The position numbers were made by a program, and so were the translations under genes. A stretch of DNA of 64,000 nucleotides from the NCBI RefSeq assembly GCF_002128425.1, contig NZ_NESS01000007.1, positions 187,555 to 251,554 of the forward strand, in the 5' to 3' direction. Under the pieces are notes generated by a model, which did no database searches, had not been told where the DNA came from, and worked only from the letters and a program-made list of their open reading frames with translations. Below, piece after piece: positions 35,269 through 45,206 of this stretch; position 1 is the first letter of the stretch, and the number at the start of each line of letters is the position of its first letter. Source of the DNA: Gottfriedia acidiceleris. Its GTDB lineage: Bacteria > Bacillota > Bacilli > Bacillales > Bacillaceae_G.

Positions 35269-36855
35269 ATGAAGACAGTTGATGTAAACTTTGAATTAAA
35301 CGAATTACTTACTAGTAATCAAATGTATAACCAACTAAGCGTTTCTGAATTAGTTGAAAAAGTTCTAACAAGACAAGAAGGAATTTTAACGTCAACAGGA
35401 GCAGTTAGCGTTTCAACAGGCAAATATACTGGACGTTCACCTAAAGATAAATTTATTGTTAAAGAGGCATCTGTTGAAAATTTAATCGATTGGGGTTCAG
35501 TAAATCAACCAATCTCTGCTGACGTATTCGAAAAATTGTATAGCAAAGTACTTAACTACTTAAAAGATCGTAACGAATTATTCTTATTTAAAGGATTTGC
35601 AGGTGCTGATACTGAATATCGTTTACCAATCCAAGTAATTAACGAATTTGCATGGCACAACTTATTTGCTCACCAATTATTTATTCGCCCAACTGAGCAA
35701 GAGCTTCAAACTCATAAAGCAGAATTTACAATTGTTTCTGCCCCTACATTTAAAGCGGACCCAGTAGTAGATGGAACAAATTCAGAGGCATTTGTTATTG
35801 TATCATTTGAGAAGAAAATAATCTTAATCGGTGGTACGGAATATGCTGGTGAAATGAAAAAATCTATTTTCTCAATCATGAATTTTCTATTACCACAAAA
35901 TAATGTTTTACCAATGCACTGCTCTGCTAACGTTGGTAGCGAAGGTGATGTAGCATTATTCTTCGGACTTTCAGGAACTGGTAAAACTACATTATCTGCA
36001 GATGCAGACCGTAAGTTAATCGGTGACGATGAGCACGGCTGGTCAGATAATGGTGTATTCAATATTGAAGGCGGTTGCTACGCTAAATGTATCAATTTAA
36101 CTTTTGAAAAAGAGCCACAAATTTTCTCTGCAATTAAATTTGGTACTGTGTTAGAAAACGTTGTTGTTAAATCTGATAGCCGTTTAGCTGACTATGATGA
36201 TACAACTTTAACAGAAAATACTCGTGCTGCATACCCAATGCAAGCAATTCAAAATATCATTGAGCCAAGTGTTGCTGGACATCCGCATGCAATTATCTTT
36301 TTAACTGCTGATGCATTTGGAGTATTACCTCCAATCAGTAAATTAACAAAAGAACAAGCAATGTACCACTTCTTAAGCGGATTTACTAGTAAATTAGCTG
36401 GTACTGAGCGTGGTGTTACTTCTCCACAAGTAACATTCTCTACATGTTTCGGATCACCATTCTTACCGCTTCCAGCTGTAGAATATGCAAAAATGCTTGG
36501 TGAAAAAATTGAAAAACATAATGTAAATGTTTTCTTAGTAAACACTGGTTGGACTGGTGGAGAATATGGCGTTGGTAAACGTATGAATCTTTCTTACACA
36601 AGAGCAATGGTTCACGCTGCACTTGAAGGAGATTTAAATAACGTTGAAACTACTCAAGACGAATTTTTCGGTTTAGCAATTCCAACTCATGTACCAGGTG
36701 TTCCTGATAGTGTGTTAGTCCCATCAACAACTTGGGAAGATAAAGGGGCATACGATCAAAAAGCTTCTGAATTAGTATCAAAATTCAAAGAGAACTTCAA
36801 AAAGTTTGAAGGTTTTGATGCTAAATTAGCTGAACTTGGTGGACCTTTAAAATAA
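35269..36855 (+). CDS. pckA: Phosphoenolpyruvate carboxykinase (ATP)
   Basis: 528 residues, the usual length. Signatures include [18 protein letters not shown], the kinase-1a P-loop [20 protein letters not shown] and the metal-binding [19 protein letters not shown]. It converts oxaloacetate plus ATP to PEP and CO2 in gluconeogenesis. AGAGGATGG precedes the ATG. Monocistronic, ending in a strong terminator; divergent from metK. Confidence 0.98.
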   Translation: MKTVDVNFELNELLTSNQMYNQLSVSELVEKVLTRQEGILTSTGAVSVSTGKYTGRSPKDKFIVKEASVENLIDWGSVNQPISADVFEKLYSKVLNYLKDRNELFLFKGFAGADTEYRLPIQVINEFAWHNLFAHQLFIRPTEQELQTHKAEFTIVSAPTFKADPVVDGTNSEAFVIVSFEKKIILIGGTEYAGEMKKSIFSIMNFLLPQNNVLPMHCSANVGSEGDVALFFGLSGTGKTTLSADADRKLIGDDEHGWSDNGVFNIEGGCYAKCINLTFEKEPQIFSAIKFGTVLENVVVKSDSRLADYDDTTLTENTRAAYPMQAIQNIIEPSVAGHPHAIIFLTADAFGVLPPISKLTKEQAMYHFLSGFTSKLAGTERGVTSPQVTFSTCFGSPFLPLPAVEYAKMLGEKIEKHNVNVFLVNTGWTGGEYGVGKRMNLSYTRAMVHAALEGDLNNVETTQDEFFGLAIPTHVPGVPDSVLVPSTTWEDKGAYDQKASELVSKFKENFKKFEGFDAKLAELGGPLK

Positions 36856-36872
36856 TCTAATAATTAATAATG

Positions 36873-36921
36873 AAAGGCTGTCCAAAAAGTCAGAATCAAT
36901 GACTTTTTGGCAGCCTTTTTT
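36873..36921 (+). terminator. Terminator of pckA
   Basis: Long stem AAGGCTGtCCAAAAAGTC / GACTTTTTGGCAGCCTT with T6 run. Confidence 0.93.
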
Positions 36922-36946
36922 AGTAATAAAAAGCTATTTAAAAAGA

Positions 36947-36976
36947 AAATGAGCCGATTATCGGCTCATTTTTTCA
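36947..36976 (-). terminator. Terminator of the AhpD-like gene (bidirectional)
   Basis: AATGAGCCGA / TCGGCTCATT stem with loop TTA, with A/T-rich flanks on both sides. Confidence 0.8.
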
Positions 36977-37034
36977 TTTCCATTAGTACCTCTCTCTATC
37001 TCTTCTTAACAAAAAGACGAATTTGATAAGGGTA

Positions 37035-37478
37035 TTATTTTTCAGCTGGTTTATTACCCATAGAAATAGAGATACGATTCCAACTGTTAATTTGATTGAT
37101 GATGAATACAAGATTTGCATATTCATTTTCGCTAAAGTGTTTACTGACACGATTATATAGTTCATCAGATACACCTTTATTCGAAATCAGTGTGATATGC
37201 TCAGCTAACTCTAAAGCTACTTTTTCTGCATCTGTGTAAAAATCGCAATCTCTCCATGCACTTATACAATATAAACGTTGTTCCGTTTCTCCTATTTCTC
37301 TTGCTTCAGCCGTATGCATGTCAAGGCAAAATGCACAACCGTTTATTTGTGAAACACGAATTTTAATCAGTTCACGAAGTTTATCATCTATCCCTGCTGA
37401 TTTAATATACTTTTCCATTTCCATCATTATTTTTAGTGCTCCTGGAGCCAATTTTGAATAATTAATTTGTTTTTCCAT
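37035..37478 (-). CDS. AhpD-like carboxymuconolactone decarboxylase-family protein
   Basis: 147 residues with the AhpD-type redox motif NGCAFCLDMHT (Cys48-x-x-Cys51 and His55). These proteins act as alkylhydroperoxide-linked thiol reductases. It is not a true decarboxylase. AGGGGG precedes the ATG. It is divergent from the Rrf2 regulator, which probably controls it. Confidence 0.85.
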   Translation of the reverse strand: MEKQINYSKLAPGALKIMMEMEKYIKSAGIDDKLRELIKIRVSQINGCAFCLDMHTAEAREIGETEQRLYCISAWRDCDFYTDAEKVALELAEHITLISNKGVSDELYNRVSKHFSENEYANLVFIINQINSWNRISISMGNKPAEK

Positions 37479-37583
37479 TTTTAATTCCCCCTAAAAAAGT
37501 TAATTCTAAAAATAATTAAATTAAATGTAGATTTTCAAAATGTATAAAATGGCGACAAATTCAATCGCCGATTTATATTATCT

Positions 37584-37678
37584 ATATTATTCTGTTTATC
37601 TAATAATGTCAAACTTCTTTTAACTTTGATCGAAAACAAAAGCAATTGTTTGACAAAGAAATAAAACATTTCTAAGAT
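37584..37678. promoter_or_regulatory. Divergent promoters between the AhpD-like and Rrf2 genes
   Basis: Minus strand: TTGACA (37607-37612), 17 bases, TAATAT (37584-37589). Plus strand: TTGACA (37650-37655), 17 bases, TAAGAT (37673-37678). The two -35 boxes are 37 bases apart, suited to joint control by the Rrf2 protein. Confidence 0.75.
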
Positions 37679-37716
37679 TAATTAAAAATAATCTCATTTA
37701 TGAAGTAGGTGTTTTA

Positions 37717-38205
37717 ATGCAGTATAGCGTTGGAGTTGAGTATGCACTTCACTGCCTTGTTTATTTAATTGACACTCCTTGCGATTCTCCAATTGGAATA
37801 AAAGAACTATCCTTCTTTCAAGGTGTTTCAGATACATATCTATCAAAGATTTTTAGTAAGTTATCTAAGGCTGGTATTGTCAGTTCAGTTCCAGGTGTTA
37901 AAGGTGGCTTTAAACTTGCCAAATCTCCAGAAGAAATTTCTTTTTGGGATGTAATTGAAGCAATTGAAGGTTCTAAGCCCATCTTTCAATGTAAAAACAT
38001 TAAAGATAACGGATATCTTTTTAGAGAAAAAGGTTGTACTCCAAGTGCCACCTGCACGATTAATTTAGTCATGCTCTCTGCTGAAGAAAAAATGCATGAG
38101 TATTTACGTAGTAAAACACTTTCATGGTTAAACAAAGAATTAGAAAGGGTTTTACCTAACGAAATACGTGAAGATACTCGGAAATATTTTTCTAAGAGTG
38201 ATTGA
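37717..38205 (+). CDS. Rrf2-family regulator, possible Fe-S sensor
   Basis: 162 residues. An N-terminal winged helix (PIGIKELSFFQGVSDTYLSK, then GIVSSVPGVKGGFKL) is followed by three cysteines, Cys92, Cys107 and Cys113. The C-x5-C spacing resembles cluster-binding members such as NsrR, suggesting a redox or NO-sensitive Fe-S site. It might instead be a thiol sensor. It is divergent from the AhpD-like gene. The ribosome site is modest (GTAGGTG). A strong terminator separates it from the ABC operon. Confidence 0.85.
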   Translation: MQYSVGVEYALHCLVYLIDTPCDSPIGIKELSFFQGVSDTYLSKIFSKLSKAGIVSSVPGVKGGFKLAKSPEEISFWDVIEAIEGSKPIFQCKNIKDNGYLFREKGCTPSATCTINLVMLSAEEKMHEYLRSKTLSWLNKELERVLPNEIREDTRKYFSKSD

Positions 38206-38207
38206 TA

Positions 38208-38250
38208 AAAAACCTCTCTAATTTCCTAAAAAAGGAAATTAGAGAGGTTT
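38208..38250 (+). terminator. Terminator of the Rrf2 gene
   Basis: 17-bp stem AAACCTCTCTAATTTCC / GGAAATTAGAGAGGTTT followed by TTCTTTG. Confidence 0.93.
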
Positions 38251-38355
38251 TTCTTTGTTTTAAACCGAGCGTTTTTCGCACAGGCATTACTCCGCATTCA
38301 CCCATTTTCTCCTATTGCATAGGCTAATTGTATATTTTCGATTAGGAGGGATTAA

Positions 38356-39354
38356 ATGAAAATCAAATGGCTTGTTATTTTGTTTTTATTAGTTGCTTCT
38401 ATTTTAGGTGCATGTTCGAAGGATAAACCTAAAGATGGTACCACAAAGGTGACAGTTGCAGAAGTGACTCATTCATTGTTTTATGCACCACAATATGTGG
38501 CCATTAGTGAAGGAATTTTCAAAAAGCACGGATTAGATGTTGAAATAACTACTACTGCTGGTGGAGATAAAACGATGACTGCTGTATTGTCAAACGGTGC
38601 AGATATCGGATTAGTTGGGCCAGAAACAACTATCTATGTATACGCTCAAGGCGCAAATGACCCAGTAAAAAGCTTTGCCCAATTGACCCAAACTGATGGA
38701 ACATTTCTAGTAGCAAGAAATCAAACTGTACCATTTAATTGGGACCAACTAAGAGACAAAACATTTTTAGGTCAAAGAAAAGGTGGAATGCCACAAATGG
38801 TTGGCGAATATGTCCTAAGTAAACATGGGATTGATCCACATAAAGATTTGAATCTTATTCAGAATATCGACTTCGCAAATATAGCGAATGCATATGCATC
38901 AGGTACTGGTGAGTATGTTCAATTGTTTGAACCTACAGCAAGTATTATGGAAAAAGAAGGAAGAGGTAAAATCGTTGCTTCATTCGGCTTGGAGTCTGGA
39001 AAAGTTCCTTACACTGCTTTTATCGCAAAAGAAAGTTATTTGAAGAAGAATGCGAAAACGGCACAAAAATTTACAGATGCAATTTATGAAGCAGAGCAAT
39101 GGGTTGATACTCATTCTGCAGAAGAGATTGCAAAAAGTGTTGCTCCATTCTTTAAAGATACTCCTTTAGACATTTCAATTAAAGTTATTGATCGTTATAA
39201 GTCTCAAAATTCTTATTCAACAAATCCAATATTAGAAGAAGATGAGTGGAATAATCTTCAAAATATCATGAAGAACTCTGGCGAATTGCCAAAAGAAGTC
39301 CCACACTCAGTTTTAGTTAATACAAAATTCGCCGAAAAATCTACGGAGAAGTAG
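38356..39354 (+). CDS. ABC importer substrate-binding lipoprotein (SsuA/ThiY-like)
   Basis: 332 residues. The lipoprotein signal MKIKWLVILFLLVASILGAC has a lipobox (LGAC), and the mature protein starts at Cys20. The NMT1/SsuA-type fold follows (HSLFYAPQYVAISEGIFKKH, TAVLSNGADIGLVGPET). Candidate ligands in this superfamily are sulfonates, taurine, nitrate or the thiamine pyrimidine. No TPP or other riboswitch was found upstream. GGAGGG precedes the ATG. First gene of a three-gene operon. Confidence 0.85.
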   Translation: MKIKWLVILFLLVASILGACSKDKPKDGTTKVTVAEVTHSLFYAPQYVAISEGIFKKHGLDVEITTTAGGDKTMTAVLSNGADIGLVGPETTIYVYAQGANDPVKSFAQLTQTDGTFLVARNQTVPFNWDQLRDKTFLGQRKGGMPQMVGEYVLSKHGIDPHKDLNLIQNIDFANIANAYASGTGEYVQLFEPTASIMEKEGRGKIVASFGLESGKVPYTAFIAKESYLKKNAKTAQKFTDAIYEAEQWVDTHSAEEIAKSVAPFFKDTPLDISIKVIDRYKSQNSYSTNPILEEDEWNNLQNIMKNSGELPKEVPHSVLVNTKFAEKSTEK

Positions 39355-39366
39355 TAGGTTAATAAA

Positions 39367-40131
39367 ATGACTTATCTAACAGTTAATGATATTTCTCATG
39401 TATTTTTATCGAAGGAAAAAGCAATTAAAATATTGGATGGCTTAACGTTTGAAGTTGAAAAAGGTGAATTTGTATCTGTTTTAGGTCCAAGTGGCTGTGG
39501 AAAAAGCACACTATTATCGATCATTTCTTCATTGCTTACACCATATGACGGATCAGTAAAGTTTAAAGGTAAGCCTTATGATATAAAATCGGGAGATATT
39601 GGTTACATGCTTCAGCATGACTATTTATTCCCTTGGAAAACAATTAGAGAAAATATCTTTTTAGGTCTTCAGATTCTAGATAAGGATACCGAAGAAAATA
39701 AACATCGAACGCTAGAATTGTTGAATGAAGTTGGATTAAAGGATTATGAAAATGCATACCCAAGAGAACTATCCGGTGGGATGAGACAACGCGTTGCATT
39801 AGTGAGAACTCTTTCTACAAGCCCTTCAATTGTATTATTAGATGAACCATTTTCCGCTCTAGACTATCAAAATAAAGTAAAACTTGAAGAATTAGTTTTC
39901 AACTTATTTAAGAAGTTAAATACAACTGCTATTTTAGTAACTCACGATATTGAAGAAGCAGTCGCAATGTGTGATCGCGTCATTACGTTAACAAATGCTC
40001 CTACAAAAATATCAAAAATTTTCAATTTACCAGAAGAATTACGTATTTGCTCCCCTTTTGAAACACGACAACAATCACTCTTTTCTTCATATGTTTCTGC
40101 GATTTGGAAGGAGTTGGAGAAACGTGGATAA
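39367..40131 (+). CDS. ABC importer ATPase (SsuB/TauB-like)
   Basis: 254 residues with Walker [10 protein letters not shown] (about residue 41), Q-loop [10 protein letters not shown], signature [11 protein letters not shown], Walker [13 protein letters not shown] and the His switch [10 protein letters not shown]. The ribosome site is weak (AGTAGG). It starts 12 bases after the binding protein and overlaps the permease gene by 8 bases. Confidence 0.9.
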   Translation: MTYLTVNDISHVFLSKEKAIKILDGLTFEVEKGEFVSVLGPSGCGKSTLLSIISSLLTPYDGSVKFKGKPYDIKSGDIGYMLQHDYLFPWKTIRENIFLGLQILDKDTEENKHRTLELLNEVGLKDYENAYPRELSGGMRQRVALVRTLSTSPSIVLLDEPFSALDYQNKVKLEELVFNLFKKLNTTAILVTHDIEEAVAMCDRVITLTNAPTKISKIFNLPEELRICSPFETRQQSLFSSYVSAIWKELEKRG

Positions 40132-40930
40132 AGTAAATGACGAACTAAAATCCTATCACGCCAGTATCATCAAAAAAAATCGCCGTAAAAAGCTACTCAT
40201 ATTTTTCTTCCAACTATTAATTATAATTATCTTTTTTATAGCTTGGGAGCTTTTAAGTCATAGAAAAATAATTGATCCATTATTGTTTAGTTCACCTACT
40301 AAAATTTACGATTTACTCATCGTAAAATTGGGTGATGGCTCTATTTATCACGATGCCATAACTACAATCACTGAAACGCTTGTTGGATTTGTTTTAGGAA
40401 CAATTATCGGGGTCATTTTGGCTATCATTCTTTGGTGGTATCCATTTGCCTCAAAGGTACTTGATCCATTTTTAGTAGTCTTTAATGCTATGCCAAAAGT
40501 CGCGCTTGGTCCAATCATCATTGTAATTTTTGGTCCCTCATATTATTCCATAATTGCCATGGGGATCATTATAAGTTTTGTCATAACAGCGCTGGTTATT
40601 TATCAAGCCTTTTTACAGGTAGATGAAAATTACGTAAAAGTGATTAAAAGTTTCGGAGCTACAAAAACTCAAATCTTTAAAAATGTCATCTTTCCTGCTA
40701 GTATACCTACTGTCATTTCAACATTAAAAGTAAATGTCGGTTTAGCTTGGGTAGGAGTGATTGTCGGGGAGTTCTTAGTTTCAAAAAACGGACTTGGCTA
40801 TTTAATCGTTTATGGCTTCCAAGTTTTTAACTTCACTCTTGTTTTAATGAGTGTATTAATCATAAGTGTGTGTGCTGGTTTGATGTATATTATTGTTGAA
40901 TATATTGAGAGAAAAACTTTAAAGAAATAA
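40124..40930 (+). CDS. ABC importer permease (SsuC/TauC-like)
   Basis: 268 residues from the GTG at 40124, which lies a few bases after GGAG/TTGGAG and overlaps the ATPase stop. The open frame extending back to 39995 overlaps ATPase coding and is not credible. About six membrane segments. The EAA-like loop [20 protein letters not shown] contacts the ATPase. It completes the importer. Confidence 0.88.
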   Translation: MDKVNDELKSYHASIIKKNRRKKLLIFFFQLLIIIIFFIAWELLSHRKIIDPLLFSSPTKIYDLLIVKLGDGSIYHDAITTITETLVGFVLGTIIGVILAIILWWYPFASKVLDPFLVVFNAMPKVALGPIIIVIFGPSYYSIIAMGIIISFVITALVIYQAFLQVDENYVKVIKSFGATKTQIFKNVIFPASIPTVISTLKVNVGLAWVGVIVGEFLVSKNGLGYLIVYGFQVFNFTLVLMSVLIISVCAGLMYIIVEYIERKTLKK

Positions 40931-40966
40931 TGTGAGATAAAGGTATAGGAAAAGTTTAATATAAAG

Positions 40967-40995
40967 AAGCTTACTTAATGTAGTAAGCTTTTTTA
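40967..40995 (+). terminator. Terminator of the ABC operon
   Basis: Perfect stem AAGCTTACT (40967-40975) / AGTAAGCTT (40982-40990) with T6. Confidence 0.92.
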
Positions 40996-40997
40996 AT

Positions 40998-41487
40998 GCT
41001 GTTGAAAAAGAACTTTGTCAATTACGATGGAATTTTATCCCTGATAAATAAGTTGTGTGTAATTGATTTCCACTACAGTGTGCTCGCTTTCCATGGGGCG
41101 AGATTCTTTAGCCTCCTCGGCTGGCGCCTGTGGGGTCTTTAGCCTTCCCGCTAATCCCATAGGAGCCTGGCACCCTTTCGTTCCAATCATCTACTTAATA
41201 AAAAAGAATAATCTAAATGAATTTCCCTTTATTAATCTAATTGTAAGTGATACATAATCAACGTCTTACAAATCGTTATAATTAAAAAGCCTCAAAAAAG
41301 AAATTTGTATATAATAATAACTTTAATTATGTTGAATTTTTGCAAGTTAGTAAAGAAAACATATTAAATTTATTGTCTTTCAATAAGAGACGATTAAAAG
41401 ATCATATTTAAAAATATTGCAAATTTCATCGAATATCATTAAATGTTCGTATTTTTTATATTGACTACAATATATTTCAACACTCTG
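40998..41487 (+). repeat. Dispersed repeat, copy 2 (490 bp)
   Basis: Same sequence as 14599-14996 from GCTGTTGAA to CAACACTCTG in the same orientation. The structured core is nearly identical (41070-41190). About 90-110 extra bases follow it here, with the phrase ATCAACGTCTTA repeated in altered form, suggesting a deletion in copy 1. It sits between the ABC-operon terminator and the convergent ytkD terminator and has no coding potential. Confidence 0.9.
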
Positions 41488-41524
41488 TAAAAAAAGCTCA
41501 CCTTATAAAAGTGAGCTTTTTTTA
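41488..41524 (-). terminator. Terminator of ytkD
   Basis: AAAAAAAGCTCAC / GTGAGCTTTTTTT stem; its 5' arm includes the last codons of ytkD. Confidence 0.85.
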
Positions 41525-41982
41525 GTATTCAAGTAACTTAAGCTTTGTGAAAATACTTCGTCACGCATGATAAAACTAAATCGGCGATCTTTTTTTATGT
41601 TTGGTGGAAATTCGTCTAACAATACAGGGCCGTTTGTTTCAAAATAGTGCTTTTGTGTTAAAAGTTCTCCTATTTCGGCAAAATAAATATTTTTTATGAT
41701 AATTTTGTCCTTACCTGTAACACGGTATTGCCCTAAATAATTAATTTTAGATACATTTCCACCTGTTTCTTCTAAAACTTCACGTTTAGCTGCTTCTTCA
41801 GGTGATTCGCCTTCTTCGACTTTTCCGCCTGGGAATTCGTATCCTCTTCTTTGATGGTCTGTGAGTAACCATTGGTCATTATACTTACAAATAACCCAAA
41901 CATGTTTTGGAGCGTGTGAAAATGGATGTTTCTCAAACGATAATTCAACTGTATTATGGTAAAAATCTTTAAATATGTACAT
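41503..41982 (-). CDS. ytkD: Nudix hydrolase YtkD
   Basis: 159 residues with a perfect Nudix box: GGKVEEGESPEEAAKREVLE then ETGG (G-x5-E-x7-REUxEExGU, about residues 50-72). The flanks HVWVICKYNDQWLLTDHQRRG, GQYRVTGKDKIIIKNIYFAEI match B. subtilis YtkD, a nucleoside triphosphate diphosphatase acting on oxidised dGTP and linked to RNA 5'-end processing. The ribosome site GGAAGG is adequate. Confidence 0.92.
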   Translation of the reverse strand: MYIFKDFYHNTVELSFEKHPFSHAPKHVWVICKYNDQWLLTDHQRRGYEFPGGKVEEGESPEEAAKREVLEETGGNVSKINYLGQYRVTGKDKIIIKNIYFAEIGELLTQKHYFETNGPVLLDEFPPNIKKDRRFSFIMRDEVFSQSLSYLNTKKSSLL

Positions 41983-42150
41983 TTTAACCTTCCTACATTC
42001 ATACTTGTTTATCCATTGTACTATTTCTAATAAAATGTTTCATCATTATTGAAATAATATTCCTCAAAACTTTATGAAAATATTTGATTGCCTTGCAAAT
42101 TGGACCGTATACTATATCATAGTAGTATAACGATTTTAGGAGGATATAAT

Positions 42151-42297
42151 ATGACTGGAGTATTTGTTGTTAGTGGAATTATTATCGTTGTTGTATTCGG
42201 TGCTTTCGTTCTTACTGTAAATAAAGGCTATGGTGTACAACATAAAGTCGATAAGCTAGAAGACGTAAAAATGAAAAATAACCATGATGAGAAATAA
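42151..42297 (+). CDS. ytzI: YtzI-like small membrane protein
   Basis: 48 residues from the ATG at 42151, 7 bases after AGGAGG; the frame open from 42088 lacks a site. One N-terminal membrane segment (VFVVSGIIIVVVFGAFVLTV), then a polar tail KGYGVQHKVDKLEDVKMKNN. Resembles the small Bacillus YtzI protein found beside ytkD. Function unknown. A promoter-like TTGATT-18-TATACT lies upstream. Confidence 0.65.
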   Translation: MTGVFVVSGIIIVVVFGAFVLTVNKGYGVQHKVDKLEDVKMKNNHDEK

Positions 42298-42321
42298 TTC
42301 TAGCAGACGAAAGGTTTATAT

Positions 42322-42576
42322 ATGAATAAAATTTTAATTGGAATCATTAGATTTTATCAAAAATGGATTTCACCTGCAACGCCACCATCATGTAGATTTT
42401 ATCCAACTTGCTCTCATTATGGATTAGAGGCACTTCAAACCCATGGTGCACTAAAGGGCTCATATTTAACGACTAAAAGAATTCTTAAGTGTCACCCGTT
42501 CCATCCTGGTGGATATGATCCGGTACCAGAGAAAATAAATAAGGAAACAAAAAAAAATACGGTCAAAGAAACTTGA
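42322..42576 (+). CDS. yidD: Membrane protein insertion efficiency factor YidD
   Basis: 84 residues with the YidD signatures [30 protein letters not shown] and [18 protein letters not shown]. The Cys residues and the basic, amphipathic character are typical. It assists YidC-dependent insertion at the inner face of the membrane. Usually found beside rnpA-yidC, but this separate locus (ytjA) is normal in Bacillus. It follows ytzI by 25 bases. Confidence 0.93.
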   Translation: MNKILIGIIRFYQKWISPATPPSCRFYPTCSHYGLEALQTHGALKGSYLTTKRILKCHPFHPGGYDPVPEKINKETKKNTVKET

Positions 42577-42612
42577 AACGAATGACAAGTTTAATTTGAT
42601 CGTATTTTTTAT
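42552..42612. terminator. Bidirectional terminator between yidD and menC
   Basis: AAAAAATACG..TCAAA..AACTTG pairs with CAAGTT..TTTGA.CGTATTTTTT in one long interrupted stem. Confidence 0.85.
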
Positions 42613-43716
42613 TTAAGTATATTTATAAATCTTTTTAGAAATACTTCGGACTCTCTCTTCATCCACTTCTACCCCTAAACCAGGGCGAACTGGTACTTTA
42701 ACTTTTCCATTTGTTAATGCTACTTCTGGAAAAATGAGATCATGCTCCCAATGTCTAGTAGAAGCTGAAATATCTCCAGGTATTGTAAATCCGGGAAGAG
42801 AGGCTAATGCAACGTTTTGAATTCTAGAAATACCTGTTTCAATCATACCGCCAACCCAAATTTGAATATTCTTTTCCAAACAATAATCATGTATTTCGAT
42901 TGATTTAGATAATCCTCCGACTCTACCAGGCTTTACGGTAATGATTTTGCAGGCTTTTAATTCATACGCAATTTGAACATCCTCTAAGGAACATATACTT
43001 TCATCCAAACAGACAGGTGTAGAAATTTCCTTTTGAAGAATGGCGTGCTCGATGAATTGGCGTTCACCGAATGGCTGTTCAATCATTAACAGATTAAATT
43101 CATCTAATTTTTTTAGTTTCGGAATGTCTTCAATCGAATAATCTGAATTGGCATCAATCATTAGAGGGATTGTCGGATAGCTATTACGTATAGTTGATAC
43201 AATTTCATAATCATTGTCCTTTGAAACTTTAATTTTAAATCGCTCATAGCCCTCTGCTATATATGCGCCAATTTGTTTCAACATTTTACTTGGCTCGTCT
43301 ATACTAATTACAACCCCAACTGGTATCTCTGCCTTATTGCCCCCTAGTGCTTGTGCTAAAGTGATTGAGTGTATTTTACTATATAAATCCCAATATGCAG
43401 CTTCAAGCCCAGCTTTAGCCATTTGATTGCCTTTAAATTGATTTAATAGTTTAGCGACTTCACTTGGATGATTAAAATGTTTTTTTAATAGTATTGGTAT
43501 AAAGAAATCCTGTAAAGTATGAAGTGCTGTTTGAATCGTTTCTTCTGTATACCACGGCTCTGAAAAAGCAACGACTTCTCCATAACCGATTCTTCCGTTT
43601 GTATCTAAAATTTTAACAATAATACTTTCACGTTTTTCATATGTACCATAGCTTGTTTTAAAAGGTATTTTTAACGGCTGTTCAATTAAAAATAATTCAA
43701 TATGCCAAATCAACAT
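42613..43716 (-). CDS. menC: o-Succinylbenzoate synthase
   Basis: 367 residues of the enolase superfamily. The KxK motif is in ERFKIKVSKDND, metal ligands in LMIDANSDY and MIEQPFGE, and the second base Lys in IITVKPGRVGGLSKS. It dehydrates SHCHC to o-succinylbenzoate in menaquinone synthesis. The family includes promiscuous N-acylamino acid racemases, but the menE neighbour settles the role. Last gene of the men operon. Confidence 0.95.
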   Translation of the reverse strand: MLIWHIELFLIEQPLKIPFKTSYGTYEKRESIIVKILDTNGRIGYGEVVAFSEPWYTEETIQTALHTLQDFFIPILLKKHFNHPSEVAKLLNQFKGNQMAKAGLEAAYWDLYSKIHSITLAQALGGNKAEIPVGVVISIDEPSKMLKQIGAYIAEGYERFKIKVSKDNDYEIVSTIRNSYPTIPLMIDANSDYSIEDIPKLKKLDEFNLLMIEQPFGERQFIEHAILQKEISTPVCLDESICSLEDVQIAYELKACKIITVKPGRVGGLSKSIEIHDYCLEKNIQIWVGGMIETGISRIQNVALASLPGFTIPGDISASTRHWEHDLIFPEVALTNGKVKVPVRPGLGVEVDEERVRSISKKIYKYT

Positions 43717-43727
43717 GTTTATTCCCC

Positions 43728-45170
43728 TTATAGAAGCTTAAGTAGCTCTCTTCTAACTAGCTTGTTTGTTGCATTTCTTGGTAGGTTGTCTACAAAAAAT
43801 ATTTCCTTTGGAATTTTATACCCTGCGATTTTATCTCGACAATATTCGATTATTTCTTCTTGTGACGGAGGATTAGAGGATTTACTTACAACAAATCCTA
43901 CAGGTACTTTACCCCAAGTCGGGTCTTCTTTGCCTGTGACACCAGCTTCAATGATATCTGGGTGCGATAATAATACTGATTCAATCTCTGCTGGATATAT
44001 ATTCTCACCACCGGAAATAATTAAGTCACTTCGACGATCAACTACAAATAAAAACCCATCCTCGTCCACATAACCCAAATCCCCTGTATATAGATACTCA
44101 GATGAATCAGTTAACCCGGCAAGTTTATAATACCCTTTACTCACATTCGGTCCTTTTACTACAATTTCTCCTACTTCTCCTGGTAAACAAGCTCGATGAT
44201 CATCTCTTATTTCAAGCGTACAACCAAATAAAGCTTTACCTGCAGAACCAATTTTAGAAAGCATATATTCAGGAGAAAGCGTTGCAATTTGTGAACAAGT
44301 TTCAGTCATTCCGTATGTTTGATACACTGGCACATTTAATGCTGTTGCCTTTTGTAAAAGTGGTAACGGAGCCGGCCCTCCACCAAGTAAGGCTGCTCTT
44401 ACGCTGTTTAAATCATTTGTACCCTCTACAATTGTTAAGAGGTCATTTAAAACTTTTGTTACAACAGATAGAATTGTTACAGTATGCTTTTTGACACAGT
44501 CCTTAATGGTATGTGCATCAGCTTTATTCGTTAACACGATTTTCATGCCATAAATTGCACTTTTATATACAGTAGATAAGCCACCCACATGGAACATAGG
44601 CAAACAAACTAGCCATACATCTTTATGATCTAATCCTAAGTTTAATACTGAAGCAATTGCACTACTCCAATGATTAAAATAAGATTGTAAAACTGCTTTT
44701 GGAAAACCTGTTGTACCAGATGTGTACATCATAGTTGCGATTTTATCTCCATCAAAATTAGACTTAATCGGAAATTCCTTTGATTCACTGTTCTCCAATT
44801 CATTTATATTTAACAGTTTAATATTTTTAGGAATCGTCATCGTATTTGATGTCGCTACGATTAAAAATTCAGAATCACTATTTTCTAATTGATATACTAT
44901 TTCGTCATCACTTAATCTTATATTCAGTAAAATTGATGTTGCTCCAATATAATGAAGTGCATAAACAACTTCTATAAATTCAACGGAATTATTCATTAAA
45001 ACAGAAACGTGAGATCCATCTTTTATGCCACAATGGTGAAATTTATATGCGAGATTGATAACTCGATCATGTAAATCTTTAAACGTAATTTCCTCCCCAT
45101 TTGTTGCGATTGCTATTCGATTAGGAGTTAATCTGACTCTCTCAAGTAAAAAATTCGGAATTTGGTTCAT
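43728..45170 (-). CDS. menE: o-Succinylbenzoate-CoA ligase
   Basis: 480 residues of the AMP-forming ligase family. The P-loop is MMYTSGTTGFPKAV; also present are YQTYGMTETCSQ, YTGDLGYVDEDGF and the C-terminal Lys motif ATNKLVRRELL. The ATG at 45170 follows AGGAAG; a TTG directly before it could add one residue. A terminator and a 90-base leader module separate it from menB, so menE-menC may be partly independent of the upstream men genes. Confidence 0.95.
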   Translation of the reverse strand: MNQIPNFLLERVRLTPNRIAIATNGEEITFKDLHDRVINLAYKFHHCGIKDGSHVSVLMNNSVEFIEVVYALHYIGATSILLNIRLSDDEIVYQLENSDSEFLIVATSNTMTIPKNIKLLNINELENSESKEFPIKSNFDGDKIATMMYTSGTTGFPKAVLQSYFNHWSSAIASVLNLGLDHKDVWLVCLPMFHVGGLSTVYKSAIYGMKIVLTNKADAHTIKDCVKKHTVTILSVVTKVLNDLLTIVEGTNDLNSVRAALLGGGPAPLPLLQKATALNVPVYQTYGMTETCSQIATLSPEYMLSKIGSAGKALFGCTLEIRDDHRACLPGEVGEIVVKGPNVSKGYYKLAGLTDSSEYLYTGDLGYVDEDGFLFVVDRRSDLIISGGENIYPAEIESVLLSHPDIIEAGVTGKEDPTWGKVPVGFVVSKSSNPPSQEEIIEYCRDKIAGYKIPKEIFFVDNLPRNATNKLVRRELLKLL

Positions 45171-45206
45171 CAAAACACTTCCTGACTTTTTATCAAAATG
45201 TACAAA

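Noticed and set aside
38256-38355. TPP riboswitch before the SsuA/ThiY-like operon
   Set aside because: The conserved CTGAGA core is absent, and the space is too short for a full aptamer plus expression platform.
39995-40123. Longer N-terminus for the ABC permease
   Set aside because: It overlaps ATPase coding by 137 bases; the GTG at 40124 has a ribosome site and the normal 8-base overlap.
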